A DNA stretch of 64,000 nt, taken from positions 124,001 through 188,000 of the forward strand of contig NZ_FNNA01000003.1 in NCBI RefSeq assembly GCF_900106665.1, in the 5' to 3' direction. Source of the DNA: Paracoccus sanguinis. GTDB lineage: Bacteria; Pseudomonadota; Alphaproteobacteria; Rhodobacterales; Rhodobacteraceae. Both the position numbers and the translations under genes were made by a program. The notes under the pieces were generated by a model that was given only the letters and a program-made list of their open reading frames with translations, ran no database searches and was not told the DNA's origin. This document shows positions 27,157 to 41,470 of the stretch, piece after piece; within the stretch, counting starts at the first letter, position 1, and every line of letters begins with the position of its first letter.

Positions 27157-27519
27157 ATGACCGACATCCGCTCGCAGATCCAGGAAACCATCGACGGCAA
27201 CGACGTCGTGCTGTTCATGAAGGGCACGCGCGAGGTTCCCCAGTGCGGGTTCTCGAGCCGCGTGGCCGGCGTGCTGAACTACATGGGCGTGGCCTTCCGC
27301 GACGTGAACGTGCTGTCGAGCGACGAGATGCGCCAGGGCATCAAGGATTTCTCGGACTGGCCGACGGTGCCGCAGCTCTACGTCAAGGGCGAGTTTGTCG
27401 GCGGCTGCGACATCGTCACCGAGATGACCCTCTCGGGCGAACTCGACCAGCTATTCGATCGGGCCGGCGTCGCCTATGACAAGGCCGCCGCCGAGAAGAT
27501 CCGCGAAGCGAACAGCTGA
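27157..27519 (+). CDS. grxD: Monothiol glutaredoxin, Grx4/GrxD type
   Basis: Fe-S carrier of 120 residues. The monothiol active site is in [15 protein letters not shown] (CGFS), with [19 protein letters not shown] as the glutathione-binding region. These proteins assemble a glutathione-ligated 2Fe-2S cluster as dimers or with BolA. It is downstream of bolA and closed by a perfect terminator. Confidence 0.95.
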   Translation: MTDIRSQIQETIDGNDVVLFMKGTREVPQCGFSSRVAGVLNYMGVAFRDVNVLSSDEMRQGIKDFSDWPTVPQLYVKGEFVGGCDIVTEMTLSGELDQLFDRAGVAYDKAAAEKIREANS

Positions 27520-27540
27520 TCGCGCAGCGCCGAGCATGCG

Positions 27541-27570
27541 AAAAGGGCCGCCCGGTGGGGCGGCCCTTTT
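27541..27570. terminator. Bidirectional terminator after grxD
   Basis: Perfect 13-bp stem (27541-27553 with 27558-27570) with A and T runs on the two sides, between convergent grxD and the holin-like gene. Confidence 0.92.
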
Positions 27571-27589
27571 CCATTTGGTGGCTCGACGC

Positions 27590-28318
27590 TCAGCGATAGA
27601 AGCCGTCTGCGTCGTAACGATCGTCGTCGTCGTAATCCGCTTCGACGAAATCATACTCATCGTCGTCGCGGTGGCGCCAGCTTTGCAGCTTCGAGGCCAG
27701 CGCCACGCCCACGGCAAAGGCGCCCATCAGCGGCGGGATGGTGGCCGCGTTCGACTCCTTCACGCGCGACAGGGTGTCCCGCGTGTCGGCCAGGAACTGC
27801 GGCGTCAGCCCGACCCGGTTCGCCGCTTCGCCCGCGACGTTGCGGGTGAAGCCCTGCACCTTCGCCTCGGCGTCACGGGCGAACCCGTGCACCTTGGCCT
27901 CGGCATCGTCGGCAAACTTCGCGGCCCGATAGGACACGACGTCAACCAGCGATGCGACCCGACCCTCGACGTTGTCCACGACCTCGGTCGCCTTCAGCCG
28001 CGCCTTTTCCAGCGCCGCATCGGTGGCGAGGCTCACCCGCGCCTCGACCTCGGCGCGAAGCTCGTCGGTCGACGGCACCGGGTGCTTCACCGTCTTCGAC
28101 ATCGAGATGAGCACGACGCCGATGATGACAAACAGCAGGCCAATGGCGAGGGACGCCCCCAGCGAACCCCAGTGAAGGTGGTAGGCCAGGAACGTCCAGA
28201 GGGCGGCGACCAGAAACCCGGCGCCGATCAGCCCGACGACTCCGGCAGCGGCCTTCATCCCGGCGCGGCGACCCGCGTCGGAAAGGGCCAGCTGCATATT
28301 GCGCGCGTAATCGAACAT
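27590..28318 (-). CDS. Phage-holin-superfamily-like membrane protein
   Basis: Membrane protein of 242 residues, exact function unknown. Two hydrophobic segments near residues 20-45 and 52-75 form a hairpin resembling the holin-superfamily (DUF1469/holin-X) proteins found beside ElaB/YqjD-type genes. The remainder is a long charged helix with AKVHGF / AKVQGF repeats (about 130-160), and a third hydrophobic stretch lies near residue 195-210. The C-terminus is strongly acidic (DDDEYDF, DYDDDDRYD). It lies four bases after the DUF883-like gene and is in its operon. No other phage gene is present, so this is a host stress/envelope gene rather than a phage remnant. Confidence 0.75.
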   Translation of the reverse strand: MFDYARNMQLALSDAGRRAGMKAAAGVVGLIGAGFLVAALWTFLAYHLHWGSLGASLAIGLLFVIIGVVLISMSKTVKHPVPSTDELRAEVEARVSLATDAALEKARLKATEVVDNVEGRVASLVDVVSYRAAKFADDAEAKVHGFARDAEAKVQGFTRNVAGEAANRVGLTPQFLADTRDTLSRVKESNAATIPPLMGAFAVGVALASKLQSWRHRDDDEYDFVEADYDDDDRYDADGFYR

Positions 28319-28322
28319 CGGA

Positions 28323-28775
28323 TCAGCGGCGGGCGAGGATCAGGCCGACCAGGAAGCCGACGCCGGCCGCGATGCCGAGCGCCTGGGCGGGCTTGCGGCG
28401 GACCATGTCGGACATCTCGTCGTAGTAGTCGCCGGCATACTGCGCGACTTCGGTCGCCTTGCGCTCACCCGCGCGGTACAGGCGATCGGCCTCTTCACGA
28501 GCGCGCTCGGCGTACTCGGCGCCCTTCTCCTTGGCGGCCTCGACGAACTCGGCGCCCTTGTCCTTGGCGGCGTTCGCCATGTCGGCGGCGGCATGCTTGA
28601 CGTCGTCGGCGGCGCGGCGCGCCTTGTCGGCGGCGGTATTGTCGGTCGCCTCGTTCCAGGCGTCCTTGGCGTCGCGGGCCAGCTTGTCCACGCCCGACTT
28701 GACGTCGTCGGCGGTTTCGCGGGCGGCGTCCTTGACGTCTTTCTTCAGATCCGAGGCGGTGTAATTGTTGGCCAT
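28323..28775 (-). CDS. DUF883 / ElaB-YqjD-like protein
   Basis: Protein of 150 residues: a long Ala/Lys/Asp/Glu helix with LEA-like repeats (AAKDKGAEFVEAAKEKGAEY) followed by one C-terminal membrane span (ALGIAAGVGFLVGLILARR). The arrangement matches the YqjD/ElaB family, tail-anchored inner-membrane proteins that in E. coli bind ribosomes in stationary phase. The start at 28775 (MANNYTASDLKKD) is preceded by a GGAAAGGAAG-type ribosome site. It precedes the holin-like gene and is divergent from the ArsC-like gene. Confidence 0.82.
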   Translation of the reverse strand: MANNYTASDLKKDVKDAARETADDVKSGVDKLARDAKDAWNEATDNTAADKARRAADDVKHAAADMANAAKDKGAEFVEAAKEKGAEYAERAREEADRLYRAGERKATEVAQYAGDYYDEMSDMVRRKPAQALGIAAGVGFLVGLILARR

Positions 28776-28916
28776 GGTGCGGCTTCCTTTCCCGATAGAG
28801 GGTTCGTTTCGTTGCGGTTCTTGAACGGCCGACTCTGGCGTTTCGTTCCATCGGCGTGACAAGTAATCTCCCTGTCGACGGCCCGACGCTGGGTCACGAT
28901 CTGAAGGGACCTGACC

Positions 28917-29294
28917 ATGACCGTGACGATCTATCACAACCCCCGCTGCTCGACCTCGCGCCGGGTGCTGGCCACGCTGCGCGCGGGCGGCGAAGAGCCG
29001 GAGGTGATCGACTACCAGCGCACCCCCCCGGACCGGGCGACGATCCGGCGCCTGATCGCGGACGCCGGGCTGACGGTGCGCGCCGCGCTGCGGCAGTCGG
29101 GAACGCCGTATGACGAACTGGGCTTGAGCGACCCGAGCCTCGACGACGAGGCGCTGCTCGATGCGATCGAGGCGCATCCGATCCTGCTCAACCGCCCGTT
29201 CGTGGTGACCTCGCGCGGCACGGTGCTGGCGCGGCCGCCCGAGCGGGTGCTCGAGATCATGGAGAACCCGCCCGCCCACGTCGCCGAGGCGTGA
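28917..29294 (+). CDS. ArsC-family (glutaredoxin-dependent) arsenate-reductase-like protein
   Basis: Thioredoxin-fold protein of 125 residues. It begins TIYHNPRCSTSRR, with the catalytic Cys and following Arg, and contains RPFVVTSRGTVLARPPE, the family's C-terminal arginine region. Sequence alone does not separate true arsenate reductases from the YfgD-like subgroup; no arsenite pump or ArsR gene is adjacent, so arsenic resistance is not supported by context. Confidence 0.85.
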   Translation: MTVTIYHNPRCSTSRRVLATLRAGGEEPEVIDYQRTPPDRATIRRLIADAGLTVRAALRQSGTPYDELGLSDPSLDDEALLDAIEAHPILLNRPFVVTSRGTVLARPPERVLEIMENPPAHVAEA

Positions 29295-29360
29295 GTCTGC
29301 GCGCCCGCAGCGCCCCCCTGCCCGGTCCTCTGTCCGCACGGCCCGCGGGGCGGCGTGACG

Positions 29361-30068
29361 ATGCCGCATCCCGGCATGGGTGACCCCGGCGCACCCTTCG
29401 ACAGCGCCGCGCTCGCGCGGCTGATCGCGGCGCAGGATCACCCGTGGCTGGCGAAGCTGGCCGTTGCCACCGCCGACGTCGGGTCCACGCCTGCCCCGCT
29501 CTGGCCCGGCGAGGACGCCGCCGTCGTCCGCGCCGTCCCCCACCGCCGGGCCGAGTTCGCCGCCGGGCGGTCCGCCGCGCGCGCGGCCCTTGCCCAACTG
29601 GGCGAGCCGCCCGCGGCGATCCCTGCCGGGCCCGACCGCGCTCCGATCTGGCCGCGCGGTGTCGTGGGCAGCATCAGCCATGCCGGCGCGGTCGCCATCG
29701 CCGTCGCCGCGCGCATCGCGGACAGCGGCATCGCCGCCCTCGGCGTCGATGTCGAGCCGGACCGCCCGCTCTCTCCCGACCTGATCGGCGATATCGCGGA
29801 CGACGCGGAAATCGCCCGTCTCGCCCCCCTGCCCCCGCCGGTCGCTGCGCTGCGGATCTTTTCGCTCAAGGAGGCCGCCTACAAGGCGCAGTATCCGCTG
29901 ACCCGGCAGCTGCTCGGCTTCCACGACCTGCGGCTGACGCCCGACGGGCTGGTCTTCGCGCACGCGGTCCCGCCCTTTACCGCGGGGGCGCTGCTGCCGG
30001 CGCAGCAATGGGTCGGGGGCGGGCTCTGCCTCTCGCTCTGCCTGCTCGAGGTCGCGGACACTCCCTGA
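29361..30068 (+). CDS. 4'-phosphopantetheinyl transferase, EntD/Sfp-like
   Basis: Enzyme of about 235 residues that transfers phosphopantetheine from CoA to a serine of carrier proteins. Motifs: GVVGSISHAG (substrate loop), LGVDVEPDR (Mg-binding acids) and FSLKEAAYKAQYP (catalytic Glu/Lys). The likely start is ATG 29361, with a GTG two codons upstream. Located at the left edge of the PKS/NRPS/EPS locus, it is the obvious candidate to activate the carrier domains at PKS Ser1803, NRPS-like Ser1457 and the free carrier at 62316. The link to the locus is inferred from position. Confidence 0.9.
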   Translation: MPHPGMGDPGAPFDSAALARLIAAQDHPWLAKLAVATADVGSTPAPLWPGEDAAVVRAVPHRRAEFAAGRSAARAALAQLGEPPAAIPAGPDRAPIWPRGVVGSISHAGAVAIAVAARIADSGIAALGVDVEPDRPLSPDLIGDIADDAEIARLAPLPPPVAALRIFSLKEAAYKAQYPLTRQLLGFHDLRLTPDGLVFAHAVPPFTAGALLPAQQWVGGGLCLSLCLLEVADTP

Positions 30069-30082
30069 CCGGTCGGCCCGAA

Positions 30083-30107
30083 CCTGTCCAAAGTGATCCT
30101 GTCCAAA
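30083..30107 (+). repeat. 10-bp direct repeat upstream of the RTX/Hint gene
   Basis: CCTGTCCAAA occurs at 30083-30092 and 30098-30107. It is flanked by CCTGACC (30064-30070) and GGTCAGG (30109-30115) as inverted arms. Possible regulator site for the downstream RTX gene; read by eye. Confidence 0.4.
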
Positions 30108-30202
30108 AGGTCAGGTGACTGGGGGGGCGGCCGCGTGATGTAGTCTTTCCGACTCCGCGTGTTTCCATTTTTTACCAGTTGGCCCCTCGAAAGGCAGTTT
30201 TC

Positions 30203-32005
30203 ATGGCGCATCTTGTCGGAACCGTCGGCGACGACACGCTTGTCGGGACGCCCGATGACGACCTGATCGAGGGTCTGGCCGGCAACGACCGGATCGTCAT
30301 CGGCGATGCCCCCGGCAACGACACGATCCTGGGCGGGGACGGCGGCGACACGCTCGACGCCAGCGGGCAGACCGCGGGCACCACCGTGACCTATTCCGGC
30401 GCGGGCGAAGGCACGGTCGTGCAGGGGGCGGACAGCGTCAGCTTCGCGGGGATCGAGCGGCTCAATCTCGGGTGGGGCAACGATGCCGTCACGGCGGCCG
30501 GCACCTCGGCCGGGATCGACGTGAACACCGGCGCCGGGGATGACACCATCATCGGCAGCGACGCCCGCGACACCATCGACGGCGGCGCGGGGAATGACCT
30601 GATCGACAGCGGCGACGGCGACGACCTGATCGAGAGTTCGACCGGCAACGACACCGTCCATGCCGGAGGCGGCGACGACGGGGTGCGGTGGGGCAAGGAC
30701 GTCGACAACCAGACCGGTCACGACGTCCTTTACGGCGGCGAGACGGGTGAGACGAGCGGCGACGCGCTGAACGCGTGGACCTATGACGGGGTCGCCGTCG
30801 AGTTCACCGGCGCCGAGTCGGGCACGCTGGCCGACAACCACGGCAACACCGCCGAGTTTCACCAGTTCGAGCGCATCCTGACCGGCGAGGGCGACGACAG
30901 CATCGACGCCTCGGGCGCGGTGCTGACCGGCACGACCGGCGTGAACGTCCTGTCGCGTGAGGGCGACGACACGCTGATCGGCAGCGCCGGCGACGACACG
31001 CTGAACGGCGGCCACGGCGCAGATGTCGTCAACGGCGGCGCCGGCGACGACATCATCTCGCTCAACGGCAATCTCTACGGCGACCCGACGCAGCCCGACA
31101 ACTCCGCCGATGTGCTGGTGCTGCAGGACGGGTCGGGCGACGACCGGGTGCTGGACTTCCGAGTTCCGGTCCGGCAGCCGGACGGCAGCATCGTCTCGAC
31201 CGACCGGCTGGACGTCGGCGCGCTGCACGACGCCTCCGGCAACCCCGTCGATCTGGACGACGTGACGATCAGCGCGGACGGCGACGGCAACGCCGTCCTG
31301 ACCTTTCCGAACGGCGAAAGCATCACCCTCGTCGGCGTCACCCCGGCGCAGCTCGGCAGTCGGCGGCTGCTCAATGCGATGGGCATTCCCTGCTTCACCG
31401 CCGGGACGCGCATCGCCACACCGCGCGGCGCGGTCCCGATCGAGGCGCTGCGCGCCGGCGACGCGGTGCTGACCCGCGACCACGGGGCGCGACCGCTGCG
31501 CTGGGTCGGGCGCCGGAGGCTGGGCGCCGCGGCGCTCGCCTCGGCCCCGCATCTGCGCCCGGTGCGCATCCGCGCCGGGGCGCTGGGGCCGGGGTGCCCG
31601 GCCGCCGACCTGACCGTGTCGCCGCAGCACCGGATGCTGGTGACCTCGCGCATCGCCCAGCGGATGTTCGGCACCGCCGAGGTGCTCGTCGCGGCCAAGC
31701 AGCTGACCTCGCTGCCCGGCATCTCGATCGACACCGAGGCGACCGAGGTCGAGTACATCCACCTGCTCTTCGACGACCATGAAGTCGTCACCGCCAACGG
31801 CGCCGCAAGCGAGTCGCTCTACACCGGGGCCGAGGCGCTGCGGGCCGTGGGCCGGGCCGCGCGCGCCGAGATCCTCGAACTGTTCCCCGCGCTCAGGCAC
31901 GGCGTGCCCGGCGCGCCGGCACGACCGCTGGTCCGCGGCCGACAAGCCCGCAGCCTGGCTGCGCGTCATCTGCGCAACCTGCGGCCGCTCGTCGGGATGC
32001 ACTGA
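30203..32005 (+). CDS. RTX calcium-binding protein with C-terminal Hint domain
   Basis: Secreted protein of 600 residues, probably exported by a type I system since no signal peptide is visible. Repeated GGxGxD nonapeptide-type motifs occur near residues 5-60, 110-165 and 250-290 (GAGDDTIIG, GGAGNDLID, GSAGDDTLNGG, GGAGDDIIS), forming calcium-binding beta rolls. The C-terminal ~200 residues are a Hint (hedgehog/intein) domain starting IPCFTAGTRIATPRG with the putative autoprocessing Cys397, and containing FDDHEVVTANG. Such RTX-Hint proteins are common in Rhodobacteraceae. It may cleave itself or link to a ligand; that activity is inferred. It sits at the start of the EPS locus. Confidence 0.88.
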   Translation: MAHLVGTVGDDTLVGTPDDDLIEGLAGNDRIVIGDAPGNDTILGGDGGDTLDASGQTAGTTVTYSGAGEGTVVQGADSVSFAGIERLNLGWGNDAVTAAGTSAGIDVNTGAGDDTIIGSDARDTIDGGAGNDLIDSGDGDDLIESSTGNDTVHAGGGDDGVRWGKDVDNQTGHDVLYGGETGETSGDALNAWTYDGVAVEFTGAESGTLADNHGNTAEFHQFERILTGEGDDSIDASGAVLTGTTGVNVLSREGDDTLIGSAGDDTLNGGHGADVVNGGAGDDIISLNGNLYGDPTQPDNSADVLVLQDGSGDDRVLDFRVPVRQPDGSIVSTDRLDVGALHDASGNPVDLDDVTISADGDGNAVLTFPNGESITLVGVTPAQLGSRRLLNAMGIPCFTAGTRIATPRGAVPIEALRAGDAVLTRDHGARPLRWVGRRRLGAAALASAPHLRPVRIRAGALGPGCPAADLTVSPQHRMLVTSRIAQRMFGTAEVLVAAKQLTSLPGISIDTEATEVEYIHLLFDDHEVVTANGAASESLYTGAEALRAVGRAARAEILELFPALRHGVPGAPARPLVRGRQARSLAARHLRNLRPLVGMH

Positions 32006-32019
32006 CGGGCGGGTCCGAC

Positions 32020-33246
32020 ATGGCCCGCCCCCTGCTGGTCATCTTCGTGACGGCCGAAGCCGCGCGTGAGGGCCGGCTGGTCCACCTCGACGACAAGTTC
32101 GTCGAGGGCATGGCGCTCTATTGCCGCGAATGGGACGGCCCGGTGCGGGTCGTCATGCCCGAGGCCCCTGCCCCGCCCCCGTTCAGTCACGCCCGCGATC
32201 CGACCGCGCTGGGGTTCGATCTGGTGCTGATGCCGCCCGCCACCCCGCCCGGGGCGCTGCTGCCGCCCGAGGCGGGGATGGTCCTCGGCTCGGCCGATTC
32301 CGCGGCGCAGCTTGGGTTGGCCGATCTCTGCCGGGCGCGCGGCGTGCCGCTGGTGTTCGGGATCGAATACACGCTCGGGACGCGGCTCAGGATCGCGCGG
32401 ATGGACCCGGCGCGCAACGCAGCCCGGCGGCTCTGGTCGGCGGGCTGGAACCTGCGGCAAGAGCCGCGCCGCCGGGCCGCGCTCGCCCGTGCCGACGGGG
32501 TGCAGATGAACGGCTTTCCCGCGGCCGCCGCCTATGCGGGGCTGAACCGGCGGAGCCTGCTCTACCTCGACAACCGGATGACGGCGGCGATGATGGCCAC
32601 GCCGGCCGAGATGGCGGCGCGGGCCGCCCGCCACGCCAGGCGGGCGCCGCTGCGGTTGATCCACTCCGGCCGGCTCGAACCGATGAAGGGGGCGCACCTC
32701 ATCGCGCCGCTGGTGGCCGCGCTGGATGCGGCTGGAATGACCTACAGCCTCGACATCTACGGCGAGGGCAGCGTGCTGCCGGCCCTTAAGGCCGCGCTGG
32801 CGGCGCTGGGGCACCGCGCGGGCGGCAAGGAGCATGTGCGCCTCCACCGCCCCCTGCCCTTCGCCGACGGGCTGGTGCCGGTCTCGCGGCGCGAGGCGGA
32901 CTTGTTCGTCAGCCTGCACACCCAGTCCGACCCGTCGTGCAGCTACATCGAGGCGATGGGCTGCGGCCTGCCGGTGGCGGGCTTCGACAACCGGATGCTG
33001 ACCCCGCTGGTGGCGCGGTCAGGCGGCGGCTGGACGGTGCCGATGGGCGACGTGCGCGCGCTCGCCGCCCGGATCAGGGCGCTGGATGCCGACCGCGCGG
33101 CGCTCATGCGGGCGGCCGAGGCCGGGCTGGCCTTTGCCGCCCGCCATGATTTCGAGCGTGAGTTCACCGCCCGCACGGACCAGCTCAAGGCGATCTGCGA
33201 TGCCGCGACCGCCAGGCGCGGCGGGCGTGGCCCGGCAGGATCATGA
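32020..33246 (+). CDS. Glycosyltransferase, GT4-like
   Basis: Retaining glycosyltransferase of the GT-B fold, 408 residues, presumed to add one sugar to the EPS repeat unit on the inner face of the membrane. The C-terminal donor domain shows RLIHSGRLEPMKGAH and SYIEAMGCGLPVAGFDN with the family's conserved Glu. It begins 14 bases after the RTX/Hint stop, so the two may be co-transcribed. Its 3' end overlaps the convergent GT26 gene by 62 bases. Donor and acceptor cannot be told. Confidence 0.85.
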   Translation: MARPLLVIFVTAEAAREGRLVHLDDKFVEGMALYCREWDGPVRVVMPEAPAPPPFSHARDPTALGFDLVLMPPATPPGALLPPEAGMVLGSADSAAQLGLADLCRARGVPLVFGIEYTLGTRLRIARMDPARNAARRLWSAGWNLRQEPRRRAALARADGVQMNGFPAAAAYAGLNRRSLLYLDNRMTAAMMATPAEMAARAARHARRAPLRLIHSGRLEPMKGAHLIAPLVAALDAAGMTYSLDIYGEGSVLPALKAALAALGHRAGGKEHVRLHRPLPFADGLVPVSRREADLFVSLHTQSDPSCSYIEAMGCGLPVAGFDNRMLTPLVARSGGGWTVPMGDVRALAARIRALDADRAALMRAAEAGLAFAARHDFEREFTARTDQLKAICDAATARRGGRGPAGS

Positions 33247-33985
33247 AGCCCCTCGCATAGCGCCCGGCGAGCCGGCGCGGATCACTCAGCATCCGCCACA
33301 GCCACTCCATCCGCGCTCGGCGCACGAGCCGGGGGGCGCGGCGCTGGTCCCCGGCGAGGAAGTCGAGCCCCGCCCCGATCGACGCAAACCCGACCCCCGG
33401 CAGGCGGCGGCGGGCGAAGGCGGCGAAGATCTCCTGCCGCGGCGCGCCGAGGGCGAGCAGGCACAGCCCCGCGCCCGACCGCGAGATGCGGTCGGCGACC
33501 GCCTCGGCCTCGGCGCCGGTCGGATCGAAGGGGAACCCCGGGGCATGGGTCAGGACGATGCGCGCCCCCGGCACCTCGCGCCCCAGCCGCGCGGCGGCGC
33601 GCACGAGGCTCTCGCCCCGCCCGCCGATCAGCGCCACGCCCACCCCCGCCGCCGTGGCGGCCCGGACCAGCGGCACCACGAGGTCCGAGCCGGGCACCAG
33701 CCCCACCGGCCGGCCGGAAAGGCGGGACAGCCACACCACAGGGTTCCCGTCCGCCACCACCAGATCATGCGCCGCATAGGCTGCGCGGAACCCCGCCTCC
33801 CGCCCCAGTTTCTCGAGGTGATCGACGTTCAGCGTCGCCAGCGCGAACCCCTGCCCCGCCTCAAGCCGCGCGGCGACCTCGGCCAGCAGGCTCGGGGCGT
33901 CGGCGTGGGTCAGCCGGACGCGCGCCCCGTCGGGATATGCAAACTCCACCTGCCCCTCCTCTCGCCCGGCGCCCCGGACCTGCAT
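33185..33985 (-). CDS. WecG/TagA/CpsF-family glycosyltransferase (GT26)
   Basis: Glycosyltransferase of 266 residues in the family that transfers N-acetylmannosamine(-uronate) or related sugars to lipid-linked acceptors. Motifs: LNVDHLEK, VADGNPVVWLSRL, GSDLVVPL, LGAPRQEIF and GAGLDFLAG, then MEWLWRMLSDPRR near the C-terminus. It is convergent with and overlaps the GT4 gene by 62 bases and is divergent from the PKS gene, so it probably shares the PKS control region. Confidence 0.9.
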   Translation of the reverse strand: MQVRGAGREEGQVEFAYPDGARVRLTHADAPSLLAEVAARLEAGQGFALATLNVDHLEKLGREAGFRAAYAAHDLVVADGNPVVWLSRLSGRPVGLVPGSDLVVPLVRAATAAGVGVALIGGRGESLVRAAARLGREVPGARIVLTHAPGFPFDPTGAEAEAVADRISRSGAGLCLLALGAPRQEIFAAFARRRLPGVGFASIGAGLDFLAGDQRRAPRLVRRARMEWLWRMLSDPRRLAGRYARGFMILPGHARRAWRSRHRRSP

Positions 33986-34006
33986 GAAAAGATAAGCCCG
34001 CGCGTC

Positions 34007-34036
34007 TATACTTGGCTCTGTCCTGCGGCCTATACT
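34007..34036 (+). promoter_or_regulatory. Repeated TATACT elements between GT26 and PKS genes
   Basis: CTATACTTGG and CCTATACTCGG-like elements place TATACT at 34007-34012 and 34031-34036, 24 bases apart. Either could be a -10 box for the PKS gene 26-50 bases downstream; no convincing -35 box was found. The PKS start itself lacks a clear ribosome site. Confidence 0.35.
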
Positions 34037-34061
34037 CGGGGCGTTGTAGTTGTTTGTTTGA

Positions 34062-40492
<6,431 letters not shown>

Positions 40493-40496
<4 letters not shown>

Positions 40497-41470
40497 CCGC
40501 CCCGCACGTCCTGCACACGATCATCCTGAACTGGCGCACGCCCGCGCTGACGCTTGCCGCCGCCGAGGCCGCGCTGAGGGCGATGGAGGGGATCGCGGGC
40601 GGCATCACCATCGTCGATAACGACTCGGGCGACGGTTCGGAGGCGCAGCTCGCCGCCGAGGCCGCGGCCCGTGGCTGGACCGCGGGCGGGCGGCTGGCCG
40701 TGGTCGGCTCGGGGCACAACGGCGGGTTCGGCGCGGGCAACAACTTCGCCATCCGCCGCGGCCTGCCGGACGGCCGGCGGGCCGATCTCGTCTATCTGCT
40801 GAACTCGGACGCGATGCCGGCGCCGGACGCGATCCGCGCCCTCATCGCCCACCTCGACGCCCACCCCGAGGCGGGGATCGCCTGCTCGCGCCTGCACGGG
40901 CCTGCGGGCGACCACCACGACACCGCCTTCCGCTTTCCCTCGGTCGCCGGCGAGTTCGAGGCGACCGCCCGCACCGGCCCGGTCACGCGCTGGCTGGCGC
41001 GCCATGTCGTGGCGCTGCCGCGGCCGCAGGTGTCGGGGCGGGTGGACTGGTCGGCGGGGGCCTCGATGATGATCCGCCAGACGGTGATCGACGAGATCGG
41101 CGACTTCGACGAGGGGTTCTTCCTCTATTTCGAGGAGACCGACCTCTGCCGCCGCGCCGCCGCCCGCGGCTGGCAGACCCATTACGTCGTCGAAAGCGAG
41201 GTCGTCCATGTCGGCTCGGCCAGCACAGGGATGAAGACCTGGGCGCGCGTCCCCGACTATTGGTACGCCTCGCACGACCGCTATTTCCGCAAGCACCACG
41301 GCCGCCGCGGCGCGCTGGCGGCCGCGATGGCCCATGTCGCGGGCGGCGGGCTGTGGCGGCTGCGCTGCCTGATCGAACGCCGCGCGCCGGGCGTGCCGCC
41401 CGGCCACCTGACCCGCATGGCCCGGGGCGCCGTCGCCCGTGCCGTCCGGCCTGAAAGGAATACGCCATGA
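40493..41470 (+). CDS. Glycosyltransferase family 2 (rhamnosyltransferase-like)
   Basis: GT-A glycosyltransferase of 325 residues. It opens ILNWRTPALT, has TIVDNDSGDGSEA and GHNGGFGAGNN, and the donor-metal region VYLLNSDAMP (usual DxD replaced by SD). VDWSAGASMMIR and FFLYFEETDLCRRA complete the rhamnosyltransferase-like set. The start overlaps the PKS stop and its stop overlaps the NRPS-like start (ATGA), so a sugar transferase is translationally coupled between the two megasynthases, strong evidence that all three act together. Confidence 0.9.

Noticed and set aside
27590-28318. Holin-like gene as a prophage remnant
   Set aside because: It is paired with a DUF883/ElaB-like gene, an association seen in stress/envelope operons, and no other phage gene is present.
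28917-29294. Arsenic-resistance operon
   Set aside because: Only a single ArsC-like gene is present, without ArsR, ArsB or Acr3, and it may belong to the YfgD-like subgroup.
33986-34061. Sigma-54 or strong sigma-70 promoter for the PKS
   Set aside because: Only TATACT-like -10 elements were seen; no GG-N10-GC pattern and no good -35 box.
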